A stretch of 10,134 bases of DNA from an uncultured beta proteobacterium (lineage in GTDB: Bacteria; Pseudomonadota; Gammaproteobacteria; Burkholderiales; Burkholderiaceae_B), in contig CAIYWO010000499.1 of the NCBI GenBank assembly GCA_903929925.1, positions 1-10,134 of the forward strand. The letters are read 5' to 3'. Shown here piece after piece: positions 1 through 6,465 of this stretch (positions within the stretch are counted from its first letter, which is position 1; each line of letters starts with the position of its first letter). Below the pieces are notes generated by a model, which searched no databases, was not told the DNA's origin, and worked only from the letters and a program-made list of their open reading frames with translations. The position numbers and the translations under genes were made by a program.

Positions 1-427
1 GCCCGAGCATCCGCTGGTTGCGTTGTCCGGTAAAAAGAATTTTGTATTGACGCTTGAACATTTGGCGAGCTATCCGGTTATTACTTACGACCGTGCATTT
101 TCAGGACGCGGGTCCGTCGATCGGGCCTTTGAGGCGCAGGGGTTGCGTCCGGACATTGTTCTAGAGGCCATCGACGCGGACGTCATCAAGACCTATGTCG
201 ATGTGGGGCTGGGAATCGGGATCATTGCGGGGATGGCCTACGAACCGCACCGTGACACCAATCTTGTTTGCATTCCTGCCGGGCATCTTTTCGGTGAACA
301 GACAACGCGTGTTGCGCTTAAGTCTGGCGTGTTTTTGCGGGATTACGTCTACACCTTTATTTCGATGCTAACCCCCGAGCTCGATGCCGATCGAATTCGG
401 GAGTTGGTAGAGACTAAACGAGAATAG
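1..427 (+). CDS. cysB: LysR-type transcriptional regulator CysB, C-terminal part (5' end outside window)
   Basis: The reading frame is open from base 2 to the TAG at 425-427 and encodes about 141 C-terminal residues. CysB-family regulators are normally a little over 300 residues, so the N-terminal DNA-binding helix-turn-helix and the first half of the effector domain lie off the left edge. What remains is the second half of the periplasmic-binding-protein-like effector domain. The stretch DADVIKTYVDVGLGIGIIAG is very characteristic of CysB/Cbl, as are the following F-G-E-Q-T-T segment and the F-L-R-D-Y-V-Y-x-F-I segment. In the family, CysB binds N-acetylserine and activates sulfate uptake and cysteine synthesis genes; thiosulfate and sulfide act as anti-inducers. 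A TTG inside the frame at 23 could be read as a start, but the homology continues upstream of it, so this is a truncated gene and not a short one. Cbl is the alternative name; CysB is favoured because it is the usual member in Burkholderiales. Confidence 0.92.
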   Translation, partial: PEHPLVALSGKKNFVLTLEHLASYPVITYDRAFSGRGSVDRAFEAQGLRPDIVLEAIDADVIKTYVDVGLGIGIIAGMAYEPHRDTNLVCIPAGHLFGEQTTRVALKSGVFLRDYVYTFISMLTPELDADRIRELVETKRE

Positions 428-439
428 GTATCATTACGC

Positions 440-467
440 TTGCTATTTAAATGAGAATCATTATCAT
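440..467 (+). promoter_or_regulatory. Fur box overlapping a candidate promoter of the DUF2325 gene
   Basis: Bases 452-466 read TGAGAATCATTATCA, a 7-1-7 inverted repeat that differs from the Fur core TGATAAT-N-ATTATCA at one position. Over the classical 19-base box (447-465) I count 15 of 19 matches. A possible sigma-70 promoter overlaps it: TTGCTA at 440-445, a 16-base spacer and TATCAT at 462-467. Fur bound here would cover the -10 element, the usual arrangement for iron-dependent repression. The box lies 33 bases upstream of the DUF2325 start codon and 19 bases after the cysB stop. The palindrome is seen directly. Fur binding and the promoter are inferred, and the promoter hexamers alone are only moderate matches. 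Confidence 0.75.
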
Positions 468-499
468 TTGGTCTGTGCCTTTTCAAATCAGGAGCAGAC

Positions 500-835
500 A
501 TGATTCCAACTATCAGCGCAGTAATCGTCGGGGCCGATCGGCTTGGCAATATTCCCAATCTTTTACGCGACCACAACATCTCCATCACCCACCACATCAG
601 CGGGCGAGATCCGTCTCATCAAAAGAAGACGTTACAGCTGCCTACAGGGACTCAAATGGTGATCTTGCTGACAGACTTCTTGGGGCATAACGTCATGAAA
701 ACATTCAGGAATGCCGCGCAGCGTTCGGGGATAAAAGTGGTGGCGTGCAGGCGCTCTGTCTGCGCGATGCAGCAAGCTCTCGAGCAATGTGGGTTGTGCG
801 GTTTAGCGCGTTGCGACTTCAGTGGCAGGGCTTAG
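500..835 (+). CDS. DUF2325 domain protein, cysteine-rich C-terminus, probably iron-regulated
   Basis: This 111-residue soluble protein has no signal peptide or membrane segment. It begins with a Rossmann-like strand and turn (A-V-I-V-G-A-D-R-L-G-N-I-P, 7-19) and contains T-D-F-L-G-H-N-V-M-K (58-67) and V-V-A-C-R-R-S-V-C-A (80-89), which I recognise as the DUF2325 family common in beta- and gammaproteobacteria. Molecular function is unknown to me. The start is supported by AGGAG at 490-494, five bases before the ATG. Five cysteines sit in the last 29 residues (C83, C88, C97, C100, C105), a pattern that could bind metal or an Fe-S cluster, though this is inference. A Fur-like box precedes the gene. 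As I remember the family, many members end soon after the C97-G-L segment, so the last dozen residues may be an extension. That tail overlaps the convergent NlpC gene by 33 bases. Confidence 0.85.
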   Translation: MIPTISAVIVGADRLGNIPNLLRDHNISITHHISGRDPSHQKKTLQLPTGTQMVILLTDFLGHNVMKTFRNAAQRSGIKVVACRRSVCAMQQALEQCGLCGLARCDFSGRA

Positions 836-1423
836 GCGACGAGCACCTGTGTAACGCATGGTCCAGTAGCGCAGATTCATGTCTTCGATACGGACCACGC
901 CGCCGCGGGTGGGTGAGTGGACGAACTTATCCTGCCCAAGATAAATACCGACGTGCGAATACCGCGTACCGAGGGTATTAAAAAATACTAAGTCACCGAC
1001 GGCTAAGTCATCACGTTTAACACTGTCGCCGTATCTGGCAATGTCATCGGCGCGCGGCGGTAACTTTAGACCGAGCGATTGTTGAGCCGAATACAGTACC
1101 AAGCCGCTGCAATCAAAACCAGTTTCGGGTGATTTCCCGCCCCAGCTATAGCGAATACCTAGATGTGTCAGGGCTTGCGCAGCCAGCGGATGATTGATAT
1201 CCCCAACAATCAGCCCAGAACCGTTTCTGTAGCGGTTGAGAAAGGCGCCGATTGGGTCTGTTGCGTTGCGCCAATCATGCGCGTAGCCCCCGATACCTGA
1301 GCCAGCCTGTTTCGTGGAGTCGGCGCAACCCGTCAGCGCAATCGCCAGCGCGCACGCTGCCAGCCATCCTACCCGGGGGCTGGACGAGTGCAAACGCGAG
1401 ATGGCGGACTCAAAAATTGACAT
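803..1423 (-). CDS. NlpC/P60 family peptidoglycan hydrolase lipoprotein
   Basis: This is a predicted outer-membrane or periplasmic lipoprotein of 206 residues that cuts peptide cross-links or stems in peptidoglycan, as NlpC/P60 endopeptidases do (Spr/MepS-like). From the ATG at 1423 it has a basic and then hydrophobic signal segment (about 17-31) ending in the lipobox L-T-G-C with lipidated C33. A linker follows, then the papain-like NlpC/P60 domain from about residue 80. The catalytic set is visible: C105 in F-D-C-S-G, H157 in Y-S-H-V-G-I and third polar residue H169 in F-V-H-S-P. The frame stays open to an ATG at 1483, but that would put 20 extra residues before the signal peptide, so 1423 is preferred. 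The ribosome-binding site before it is weak (GAG-like). The gene is divergent from prpE and convergent with the DUF2325 gene, overlapping its last 33 bases. Which bond it cleaves cannot be told from the sequence. Confidence 0.9.
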   Translation of the reverse strand: MSIFESAISRLHSSSPRVGWLAACALAIALTGCADSTKQAGSGIGGYAHDWRNATDPIGAFLNRYRNGSGLIVGDINHPLAAQALTHLGIRYSWGGKSPETGFDCSGLVLYSAQQSLGLKLPPRADDIARYGDSVKRDDLAVGDLVFFNTLGTRYSHVGIYLGQDKFVHSPTRGGVVRIEDMNLRYWTMRYTGARRLSPATEVATR

Positions 1424-1446
1424 GGCACTCAATAAAAAAAGCGATT

Positions 1447-1476
1447 TGGCAAGCCTCGTGCAAGCTTGACTTGCCA
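1447..1476. promoter_or_regulatory. Inverted repeat in the nlpC-prpE divergent gap, possible operator
   Basis: TGGCAAG at 1447-1453 and CTTGCCA at 1470-1476 form a perfect 7-base inverted repeat separated by 16 bases. Inside the spacer lies an 8-base palindrome, CAAGCTTG (1461-1468), so the GCAAG motif recurs several times. Nearby promoter-like hexamers are poor: TTGACT at 1466-1471 lacks a well-spaced -10, and CATAAT at 1475-1480 lacks a -35. Such an arrangement suits an activator-dependent or repressor-controlled promoter. No regulator gene is adjacent, and no known consensus is matched, so the role is a guess. Confidence 0.35.
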
Positions 1477-1494
1477 TAATCATAGTACAAAAAG

Positions 1495-1510
1495 TGTGTG
1501 CACTCGCACA
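1495..1510. promoter_or_regulatory. CRP-like palindrome upstream of prpE
   Basis: The 16 bases TGTGTGCACTCGCACA have the shape TGTG-N8-CACA and match 8 of 10 conserved positions of the CRP half-sites TGTGA-N6-TCACA. The same bases can also be seen as a TGTGC/GCACA hairpin with a four-base loop (1497-1510). CRP control of acetate and propionate activation is known in enterobacteria. The centre is only about 27 bases before the prpE start codon, close for an activator site unless it acts on the divergent nlpC gene. A chance palindrome cannot be excluded. Confidence 0.3.
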
Positions 1511-1529
1511 AAATGGCTGCGGAGACCCT

Positions 1530-3416
1530 ATGAACCCGATTCAAACTACTCACAGAGCTTCGATCCAGGATCGAGATAATTTCTGGGCGGCTGAGGCTCA
1601 AGATATCCATTGGGCGAAGCCATTTTCGCAGGTTTTAGACTTTTCTAACCCGCCTTTTGCCAAGTGGTTTGTGGGTGGGCGTACTAATTTATGCTTTAAC
1701 GCAGTAGACCGCTGGTTAGACAAGCGGGGTGATGAACCCGCCTTGGTCTGGGTCTCGACAGAGGTGGATCAGGAAGTCACTTACACGACGAGGGCGCTGC
1801 ACCAGGAAGTTAACGCCGTCGCGGCAATGTTGGTCGAGCAAGGTGTCAAACAGGGCGACCGGGTTCTGATTTATATGCCCATGGTGCCCGAGGCTGTCTT
1901 TGCTATGTTGGCCTGCGCGCGTCTGGGTGCGATTCACTCAGTGGTGTTCGGAGGTTTCGCCTCAGTCAACCTCGCCCAGCGTATTGATGATGCCTCACCT
2001 AAAGTTATTATTTGTGCGGACGCCGGTTCGCGTGCGGGCAAGGTTACTCCCTATAAGCCTTTGTTAGACAAGGCAATTTCGCTTTCGACCCGCCCGCCCG
2101 AGCATGTCATCGTGGTGGATCGTGGCCTCTTTGCGTTTGAGCCAGTGGCGGGCCGTGACTTGGACTATGCCGCCTTGCGTGCGAAACACGAGAGCGCAAA
2201 TGTGCCGGTCGCCTGGCTAGAGTCTTCGGCACCTAGCTATGTGCTCTACACCTCGGGCACGACCGGTAAACCAAAAGGTGTTCAGCGCGATACAGGTGGC
2301 TACGCTGTGGCGCTCGCCTCATCCATGAAACGCATCTTCAATGGTCAACCAGGGGACACCTACCTTTGCACCAGTGATATCGGCTGGGTGGTGGGGCACT
2401 CTTATATTGTTTATGGTCCGTTGATTGCCGGACAAACCACCATTCTTTACGAGGGCACACCGGTGCGCCCAGATGGCGGGATTCTGTGGAGCTTGGTCGA
2501 GCGGTTCAAAGTCAATACGATGTTCTCGGCACCAACGGCTATACGTGTGTTGAAGAAACAAGATCCGACACTGCTAAAGAAGTACGACCTGTCGACCCTG
2601 CGTGCGCTCTATATGGCCGGGGAGCCCCTTGACGAGCCAACCGCACAATGGATTGCGGAGGGGTTAGGCAAGCCGATTATCGACAATTACTGGCAAACTG
2701 AAACGGGCTGGCCGATCTTGGCTGCCCAGCCAGGCATTGCGCCTGTCCCAACGAAGTTCGGCAGCCCATCCTTCCCCGTCTATGGCTTTGATGTGCGTGT
2801 CTTGGACGAACAGACAGGTCAGGACTTAGGGCCGGACCAGAAGGGTGTTGTGGCGATCGTGCCACCCTTGCCACCCGGGGCGATGAGTACGATTTGGGGT
2901 GACGATAAGCGGTTTGTCGAGACCTACTTCACCTCGATCCCCGGTCGACAGGTTTACTCCACCTTCGATTGGGGGCGGGTCGACGAGGAGGGCTATTGGT
3001 TCATCCTCGGCCGCACGGACGACGTGATTAACGTTGCCGGACATCGCCTTGGCACCCGCGAGATTGAAGAGTCCATCAATAGCCATCCAGCTGTGGCTGA
3101 ATGCGCGGTGGTCGGGATTGCTGATCAGCTCAAGGGGCAGGTTGCGGTGGGGTTCGCAGTGCTTAAAGACCCCACCCAGTTGGTGGATGCCGCTGCCAGC
3201 ATGAAGTTGGAAGGTGCAATCATGAAGGTGGTCGATGAACAACTTGGTCCTGTCGCAAGACCGGCGCGAGTACGCTTTGTCACGGCCTTGCCCAAGACGC
3301 GCTCTGGTAAAGTGCTGCGCCGGGCGATTGTTGCAGTTTGCGAGGGACGCGACCCTGGCGACCTCACCACAATTGAAGACCCGAGTGCTCTCGAACAAAT
3401 AAAGGATTCGCTATGA
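1530..3416 (+). CDS. prpE: Propionyl-CoA synthetase (propionate--CoA ligase)
   Basis: This ANL-superfamily enzyme activates propionate with ATP and CoA, through propionyl-AMP, to propionyl-CoA in the cytoplasm. The 628-residue length equals what I know for enterobacterial PrpE. Visible motifs in order: P-loop-like Y-T-S-G-T-T-G-K-P-K-G (240-250); acyl/adenylate motif D-N-Y-W-Q-T-E-T-G-W-P (385-395); hinge region G-R-T-D-D-V-I-N-V-A-G-H-R-L-G near residues 490-510; and P-K-T-R-S-G-K with catalytic lysine K594. That lysine corresponds to the one acylated by Pat-type enzymes in Salmonella PrpE, so similar reversible control is possible. The ATG at 1530 is chosen because GGAG (1521-1524) precedes it by five bases; the frame extends upstream to 1494 without support. 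The Y-W in place of the W-W of Acs, and closer overall likeness to PrpE, separate it from the neighbouring acs. No prpBCD genes are present, so it may salvage propionate for another route, or those genes lie elsewhere. Confidence 0.9.
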   Translation: MNPIQTTHRASIQDRDNFWAAEAQDIHWAKPFSQVLDFSNPPFAKWFVGGRTNLCFNAVDRWLDKRGDEPALVWVSTEVDQEVTYTTRALHQEVNAVAAMLVEQGVKQGDRVLIYMPMVPEAVFAMLACARLGAIHSVVFGGFASVNLAQRIDDASPKVIICADAGSRAGKVTPYKPLLDKAISLSTRPPEHVIVVDRGLFAFEPVAGRDLDYAALRAKHESANVPVAWLESSAPSYVLYTSGTTGKPKGVQRDTGGYAVALASSMKRIFNGQPGDTYLCTSDIGWVVGHSYIVYGPLIAGQTTILYEGTPVRPDGGILWSLVERFKVNTMFSAPTAIRVLKKQDPTLLKKYDLSTLRALYMAGEPLDEPTAQWIAEGLGKPIIDNYWQTETGWPILAAQPGIAPVPTKFGSPSFPVYGFDVRVLDEQTGQDLGPDQKGVVAIVPPLPPGAMSTIWGDDKRFVETYFTSIPGRQVYSTFDWGRVDEEGYWFILGRTDDVINVAGHRLGTREIEESINSHPAVAECAVVGIADQLKGQVAVGFAVLKDPTQLVDAAASMKLEGAIMKVVDEQLGPVARPARVRFVTALPKTRSGKVLRRAIVAVCEGRDPGDLTTIEDPSALEQIKDSL

Positions 3417-3820
3417 AAACTAAACCTATGTTGACCGATGCCGACGTTTCCCTGATTCTGGCTGCTGCTAAAGCGCATGCACAAACGAATAAGTGGGCCG
3501 TGACGATTGCGGTTGTTGACGATGGTGGACATCTGCTAGGCCTACAACGTCTGGATGGCGCCAATACGATCTCGGCTCACATTGCACCTGCCAAAGCGCA
3601 TACTGCTGCGATGGGTGCGCGTCCCTCAAAGGTCTATGAAGATGTCATCAACAATGGCCGCATGTCCTTTCTGTCTGCCCCTCTTATTCAGGGCATGTTG
3701 GAAGGCGGCGTGCCAATTATTGTGGAAGGTCATACGGTTGGCGCGGTCGGTGTATCAGGAGTGCAGTCCTCCGAAGATGCGCAAATCGCGACAGCTGGTA
3801 TTGCAGCACTTAAGTTGTAA
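3413..3820 (+). CDS. GlcG/HbpS family protein (DUF336)
   Basis: This small soluble protein of 135 residues has the profile-like fold of the GlcG/HbpS (DUF336) family. Signature segments are A-V-V-D-D-G-G-H-L-L-G-L-Q-R-L-D-G-A (33-50), the K-A-H-T-A-A-M-G helix (61-68), G-G-V-P-I-I-V-E-G (98-106) and V-G-A-V-G-V-S-G-V-Q-S-S-E-D-A (109-123). Its ATG overlaps the prpE stop in an ATGA, with an AAAGGA upstream, so translation is very probably coupled to prpE. Family members include HbpS, a secreted haem-binding protein of Streptomyces, and GlcG of the glycolate locus; most have no proven activity. I see no signal peptide, so it should be cytoplasmic. Its place between two acyl-CoA synthetases hints at a role in short-chain acid metabolism, but the sequence does not show what it is. 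Identification of the family is firm; function is unknown. Confidence 0.87.
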   Translation: MKTKPMLTDADVSLILAAAKAHAQTNKWAVTIAVVDDGGHLLGLQRLDGANTISAHIAPAKAHTAAMGARPSKVYEDVINNGRMSFLSAPLIQGMLEGGVPIIVEGHTVGAVGVSGVQSSEDAQIATAGIAALKL

Positions 3821-3831
3821 AACTTTTTATC

Positions 3832-3853
3832 TAACGGGCATCCGTCCCGGTTA
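3832..3853 (+). other. Weak bulged hairpin just before the acs ribosome-binding site
   Basis: TAACGGG (3832-3838) can pair with CCC and GGTTA (3846-3853) around the seven-base loop CATCCGT, with one unpaired G in the right arm. It lies in the 51-base gap between the DUF336 gene and acs, ending two bases before the GAGGAGA ribosome-binding sequence (3856-3862). It could tune expression of acs relative to the upstream genes or stabilise the message end. It lacks a following T run, so it is not a terminator. The stem is short and may be chance. Confidence 0.2.
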
Positions 3854-3871
3854 CCGAGGAGACAACATTCC

Positions 3872-5851
3872 ATGGCTAATTCAATTGAATCCGTAATGGT
3901 TGAAACGCGCGTATTTCCACCGCCTCAAGACTTTGTCAAACAGGCCAATGTGTCAGGCCCGACGGCCTACCAGGCATTGCTAGAGGAAGCGGACCGGGAT
4001 CCAAATGCGTTCTGGGGGCGGATGGCCCGCGAGCAGTTACAGTGGACGAAACCCTTTACCAAAGTGCTGGATGAGTCGCGTGCACCCTTCTTCGAGTGGT
4101 TTGGCGATGGTGAGCTCAACGTCTCGGCAAATTGTTTAGACGCCAATCTCAAGAACGGCAATGCAAACAAAGTTGCGATTATTTTCGAATCGGACAGCGG
4201 GGAGGTTGTTAAGGTAACTTACCAACAACTCTATGAGCGGGTTTGTAAGTTTGCTAACGGCTTGAAGTCACTTGGCTACAAAGCGGGTGATCGTTCAATC
4301 ATTTACCTGCCCATGTCGATCGAAGCCATTGTCGCAATGCAGGCTTGCGCGCGCTTGGGCATTACGCACTCAGTCGTGTTTGGCGGTTTCTCGGCAAAAA
4401 GTTTGCACGAACGCATCGTGGACGTCGGTGCGAGCTTGGTGATTACTGCGGATGAGCAAATGCGCGGCGGCAAGGCGATTGCGCTGAAGCCTGCTGTGGA
4501 TGAAGCCTTCGGTATGGGTGGCTGCGACGCTGTGCGCCATTGCATCGTCTACAAGCGGACGGGCGGCAAGGTCAATTGGGATACCAAGCGCGATGTGTGG
4601 ATGCATGAGTTGGTTGAAAAACAGGCTGCAGAATGTGCGCCTGTTCCCGTCAACGCAGAGCATCCGTTGTTTATTTTGTATACCTCCGGTTCGACCGGTA
4701 AGCCCAAAGGGGTTCAGCATTCTTCAGGCGGCTACTTATTGTGGGCCAAGCTCACGATGCAGTGGGTTTTTGATGCGAAAGCGAGTGATGTGTTCTGGTG
4801 TACGGCCGACGTGGGCTGGGTTACAGGACACACTTACATCACATACGGCCCCTTAGCTGCAGGGTTGACGCAGGTTGTGTTTGAGGGCGTGCCAACTTAC
4901 CCCAATGCGGGCCGCTTCTGGAAAATGATTCAGGACCACAAGGTGTCGATTTTCTATACCGCGCCTACAGCGATTCGCTCTTTGATTAAGGCCTCTGACG
5001 CCAACGAGGCGCATCATCCCAAGTCCTACGATCTGTCGAGCTTGCGTTTGCTAGGTTCGGTGGGTGAGCCGATCAACCCCGAGGCCTGGATGTGGTACCA
5101 CAACAATGTGGGCGGCGGCCGTTGCCCCATCGTGGATACCTGGTGGCAAACTGAAACGGGTGGCCACATGATCACCCCTATGCCAGGCGCTACGCCGCTT
5201 AAACCGGGCTCGTGCACGACTCGACTGCCTGGAATTACCGCCGCGATCGTGGACGAAACAGGCGGTGACGTTGAGGCGGGACACGGTGGCTTCTTGGTCA
5301 TTAAGCGTCCCTGGCCTTCAATGATCCGCAACATCTGGGGTGACCCAGACCGTTTTGAAAAGAGCTACTTCCCGTCTGAGTTGCGTGGCTACTATCTGGC
5401 AGGTGATGGTGCGCAGTGCGACAAAGATGGTTGCTTCTGGATTATGGGTCGCATCGACGACGTTTTAAACGTTTCTGGTCATCGTCTTGGAACGATGGAA
5501 GTTGAGTCCGCCTTGGTTGCGCACGAGATGGTTGCAGAAGCGGCTGTTGTTGGGCGCCCGGATCCAACCACGGGCGAAGCTGTGGTTGCCTTCGTGGTGC
5601 TCAAGGGCAGTCGCCCCGAGGGTGACGAAGCGGTCGCACTAGGCAAGCAATTGCGTGATTGGGTGGCCAAGGAAATTGGTCCGATCGCTAAGCCAAAAGA
5701 GATTCGTTTCGGCGAGAACTTGCCTAAGACGCGCTCCGGCAAAATCATGCGTCGCTTGCTGCGTGTGGTTGCCAAGGGTGAGGCCGTGACACAGGACGTC
5801 TCGACCTTAGAAAATCCGGCGATTCTTGACCAGTTGTCCAAGCCGGTCTAA
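3872..5851 (+). CDS. acs: Acetyl-CoA synthetase (acetate--CoA ligase)
   Basis: This AMP-forming acetyl-CoA synthetase of 659 residues lets the cell use acetate by making acetyl-CoA through acetyl-AMP. The start is backed by GAGGAGA at 3856-3862; a second in-frame ATG at 3896 has no such signal. The N-terminal linker domain (about 30-90) is followed by Y-T-S-G-S-T-G-K-P-K-G (270-280), the acetate-pocket motif D-T-W-W-Q-T-E-T-G-G (422-431), the hinge motif G-R-I-D-D-V-L-N-V-S-G-H-R-L-G near 527-541, and P-K-T-R-S-G-K with catalytic K624. The double tryptophan is typical of Acs and limits the pocket to short acids. In enterobacteria the equivalent lysine is acetylated to switch the enzyme off, and the surrounding sequence is conserved here. 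Acs and PrpE are paralogues in tandem, so they probably arose from an old duplication. The gene ends 29 bases before a strong hairpin, making it the likely last gene of the prpE unit. Confidence 0.95.
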   Translation: MANSIESVMVETRVFPPPQDFVKQANVSGPTAYQALLEEADRDPNAFWGRMAREQLQWTKPFTKVLDESRAPFFEWFGDGELNVSANCLDANLKNGNANKVAIIFESDSGEVVKVTYQQLYERVCKFANGLKSLGYKAGDRSIIYLPMSIEAIVAMQACARLGITHSVVFGGFSAKSLHERIVDVGASLVITADEQMRGGKAIALKPAVDEAFGMGGCDAVRHCIVYKRTGGKVNWDTKRDVWMHELVEKQAAECAPVPVNAEHPLFILYTSGSTGKPKGVQHSSGGYLLWAKLTMQWVFDAKASDVFWCTADVGWVTGHTYITYGPLAAGLTQVVFEGVPTYPNAGRFWKMIQDHKVSIFYTAPTAIRSLIKASDANEAHHPKSYDLSSLRLLGSVGEPINPEAWMWYHNNVGGGRCPIVDTWWQTETGGHMITPMPGATPLKPGSCTTRLPGITAAIVDETGGDVEAGHGGFLVIKRPWPSMIRNIWGDPDRFEKSYFPSELRGYYLAGDGAQCDKDGCFWIMGRIDDVLNVSGHRLGTMEVESALVAHEMVAEAAVVGRPDPTTGEAVVAFVVLKGSRPEGDEAVALGKQLRDWVAKEIGPIAKPKEIRFGENLPKTRSGKIMRRLLRVVAKGEAVTQDVSTLENPAILDQLSKPV

Positions 5852-5875
5852 GCGGTTGCGGATGAGCGGTTGCGG
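5852..5875 (+). repeat. Short direct repeat directly after acs
   Basis: GCGGTTGCGG occurs at 5852-5861 and again at 5866-5875, separated by ATGA. The first copy begins at the base after the acs stop codon. The repeat is perfect over ten bases. It may be a small tandem duplication; no function is apparent, and no third copy is seen in the gap. Confidence 0.6.
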
Positions 5876-5880
5876 TGAAA

Positions 5881-5905
5881 AAAAAGGGCCCTTAGGGCCC
5901 TTTTT
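5881..5905. terminator. Rho-independent terminator after acs, symmetric
   Basis: An 11-base perfect inverted repeat, AAAAAGGGCCC and GGGCCCTTTTT, flanks a TTA loop (5892-5894). The GC core of six pairs is followed by five T on the plus strand and by further A bases on the left (5878-5880), so the structure could also terminate transcription from the right. It separates the prpE-DUF336-acs unit from the copD unit. The remaining 100 bases up to 6006 hold no gene. The best promoter guess there is TTAACC (5933-5938) with TAGACT (5957-5962), which is weak. Confidence 0.93.
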
Positions 5906-6006
5906 AATAGCCCTAAAGTGCATCCGCTTTTTTTAACCTCAGCGAGAAGCCCGAGGTAGACTCTAGGCGTTCCTGCGGCATCGTGATCGCGGGTTTGGAG
6001 ATTGCG

Positions 6007-6465
6007 ATGTTGATGGCCTCATTAGTGGTGTTGCACCTGTTGGCAGCCCTAGTCTGGGTGGGTGGGATGTTTTTCGCGCACAACGCGTTGCGCCCGATGG
6101 CAGCAAGTGTGTTGCAGCCTCCGGAGCGCCTGGCGCTGATCAGTGGTGTCTTTGGCCGGTTTTTTATCTGGGTGAAGGGAGCGATCCTGGTACTGTTTGT
6201 CTCTGGTTTTGGCTTGATTCACTTTTTAGGTAGTTTCGGCAAACTGGGCTGGTATGTCCACACCATGCTGCTCATTGCTGTGATCATGACGGTAATCTTT
6301 GCCTTCATCTATGGCGGCCCCTTTCGTGTGCTTAAATCTGCAGTAGCTGCAAAAGACTGGCCTGCTGGCGGTCTTGCGCTGGCCAAGATTCGGCCTCTTA
6401 TTTTTACGAACTTGATTCTCGGTTTGATCACGGTAGCGATCGGTGCAGGAGGGCGCTACCTGTAG
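6007..6465 (+). CDS. CopD family integral membrane protein
   Basis: This protein of 152 residues has four predicted membrane helices, at about 4-24, 50-75, 82-104 and 131-148, with little between them. The first helix carries H10 followed by A-L-V-W-V-G-G-M-F-F, and H85 sits in the third helix (Y-V-H-T-M-L-L). This pattern is typical of the CopD family and of small haem-linked membrane proteins such as HemJ. The name comes from copper resistance, but small stand-alone members have no proven role. Paired histidines would suit haem b or copper binding. The ATG at 6007 is chosen because GGAG at 5997-6000 precedes it by six bases; a GTG at 5983 is in frame but unsupported. The next gene starts 37 bases after its stop, so they may share a transcript, though a functional link is not obvious. 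HemJ (protoporphyrinogen oxidase) is an alternative, less likely from the overall sequence. Confidence 0.78.
   Translation: MLMASLVVLHLLAALVWVGGMFFAHNALRPMAASVLQPPERLALISGVFGRFFIWVKGAILVLFVSGFGLIHFLGSFGKLGWYVHTMLLIAVIMTVIFAFIYGGPFRVLKSAVAAKDWPAGGLALAKIRPLIFTNLILGLITVAIGAGGRYL

Noticed and set aside
451..690. Open frame of 79 codons starting in the Fur box
   Set aside because: Its ATG is within the operator, it has no ribosome-binding site, and it overlaps the DUF2325 gene in another frame.
1424..1483. Upstream extension of the NlpC lipoprotein to an ATG at 1483
   Set aside because: It would place 20 extra residues with a second hydrophobic stretch before a normal lipoprotein signal peptide, and it runs through the inverted repeat in the gap; 1423 gives a standard signal sequence.
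1494..1529. Alternative upstream start for prpE at 1494
   Set aside because: The added residues overlap the CRP-like palindrome and do not resemble PrpE; the ATG at 1530 has a good GGAG and gives the usual family length.
2826..3398. 190-codon open frame antisense to prpE
   Set aside because: It lies entirely within prpE on the other strand, has no recognisable domain and an unnatural composition; a shadow of the coding sequence.
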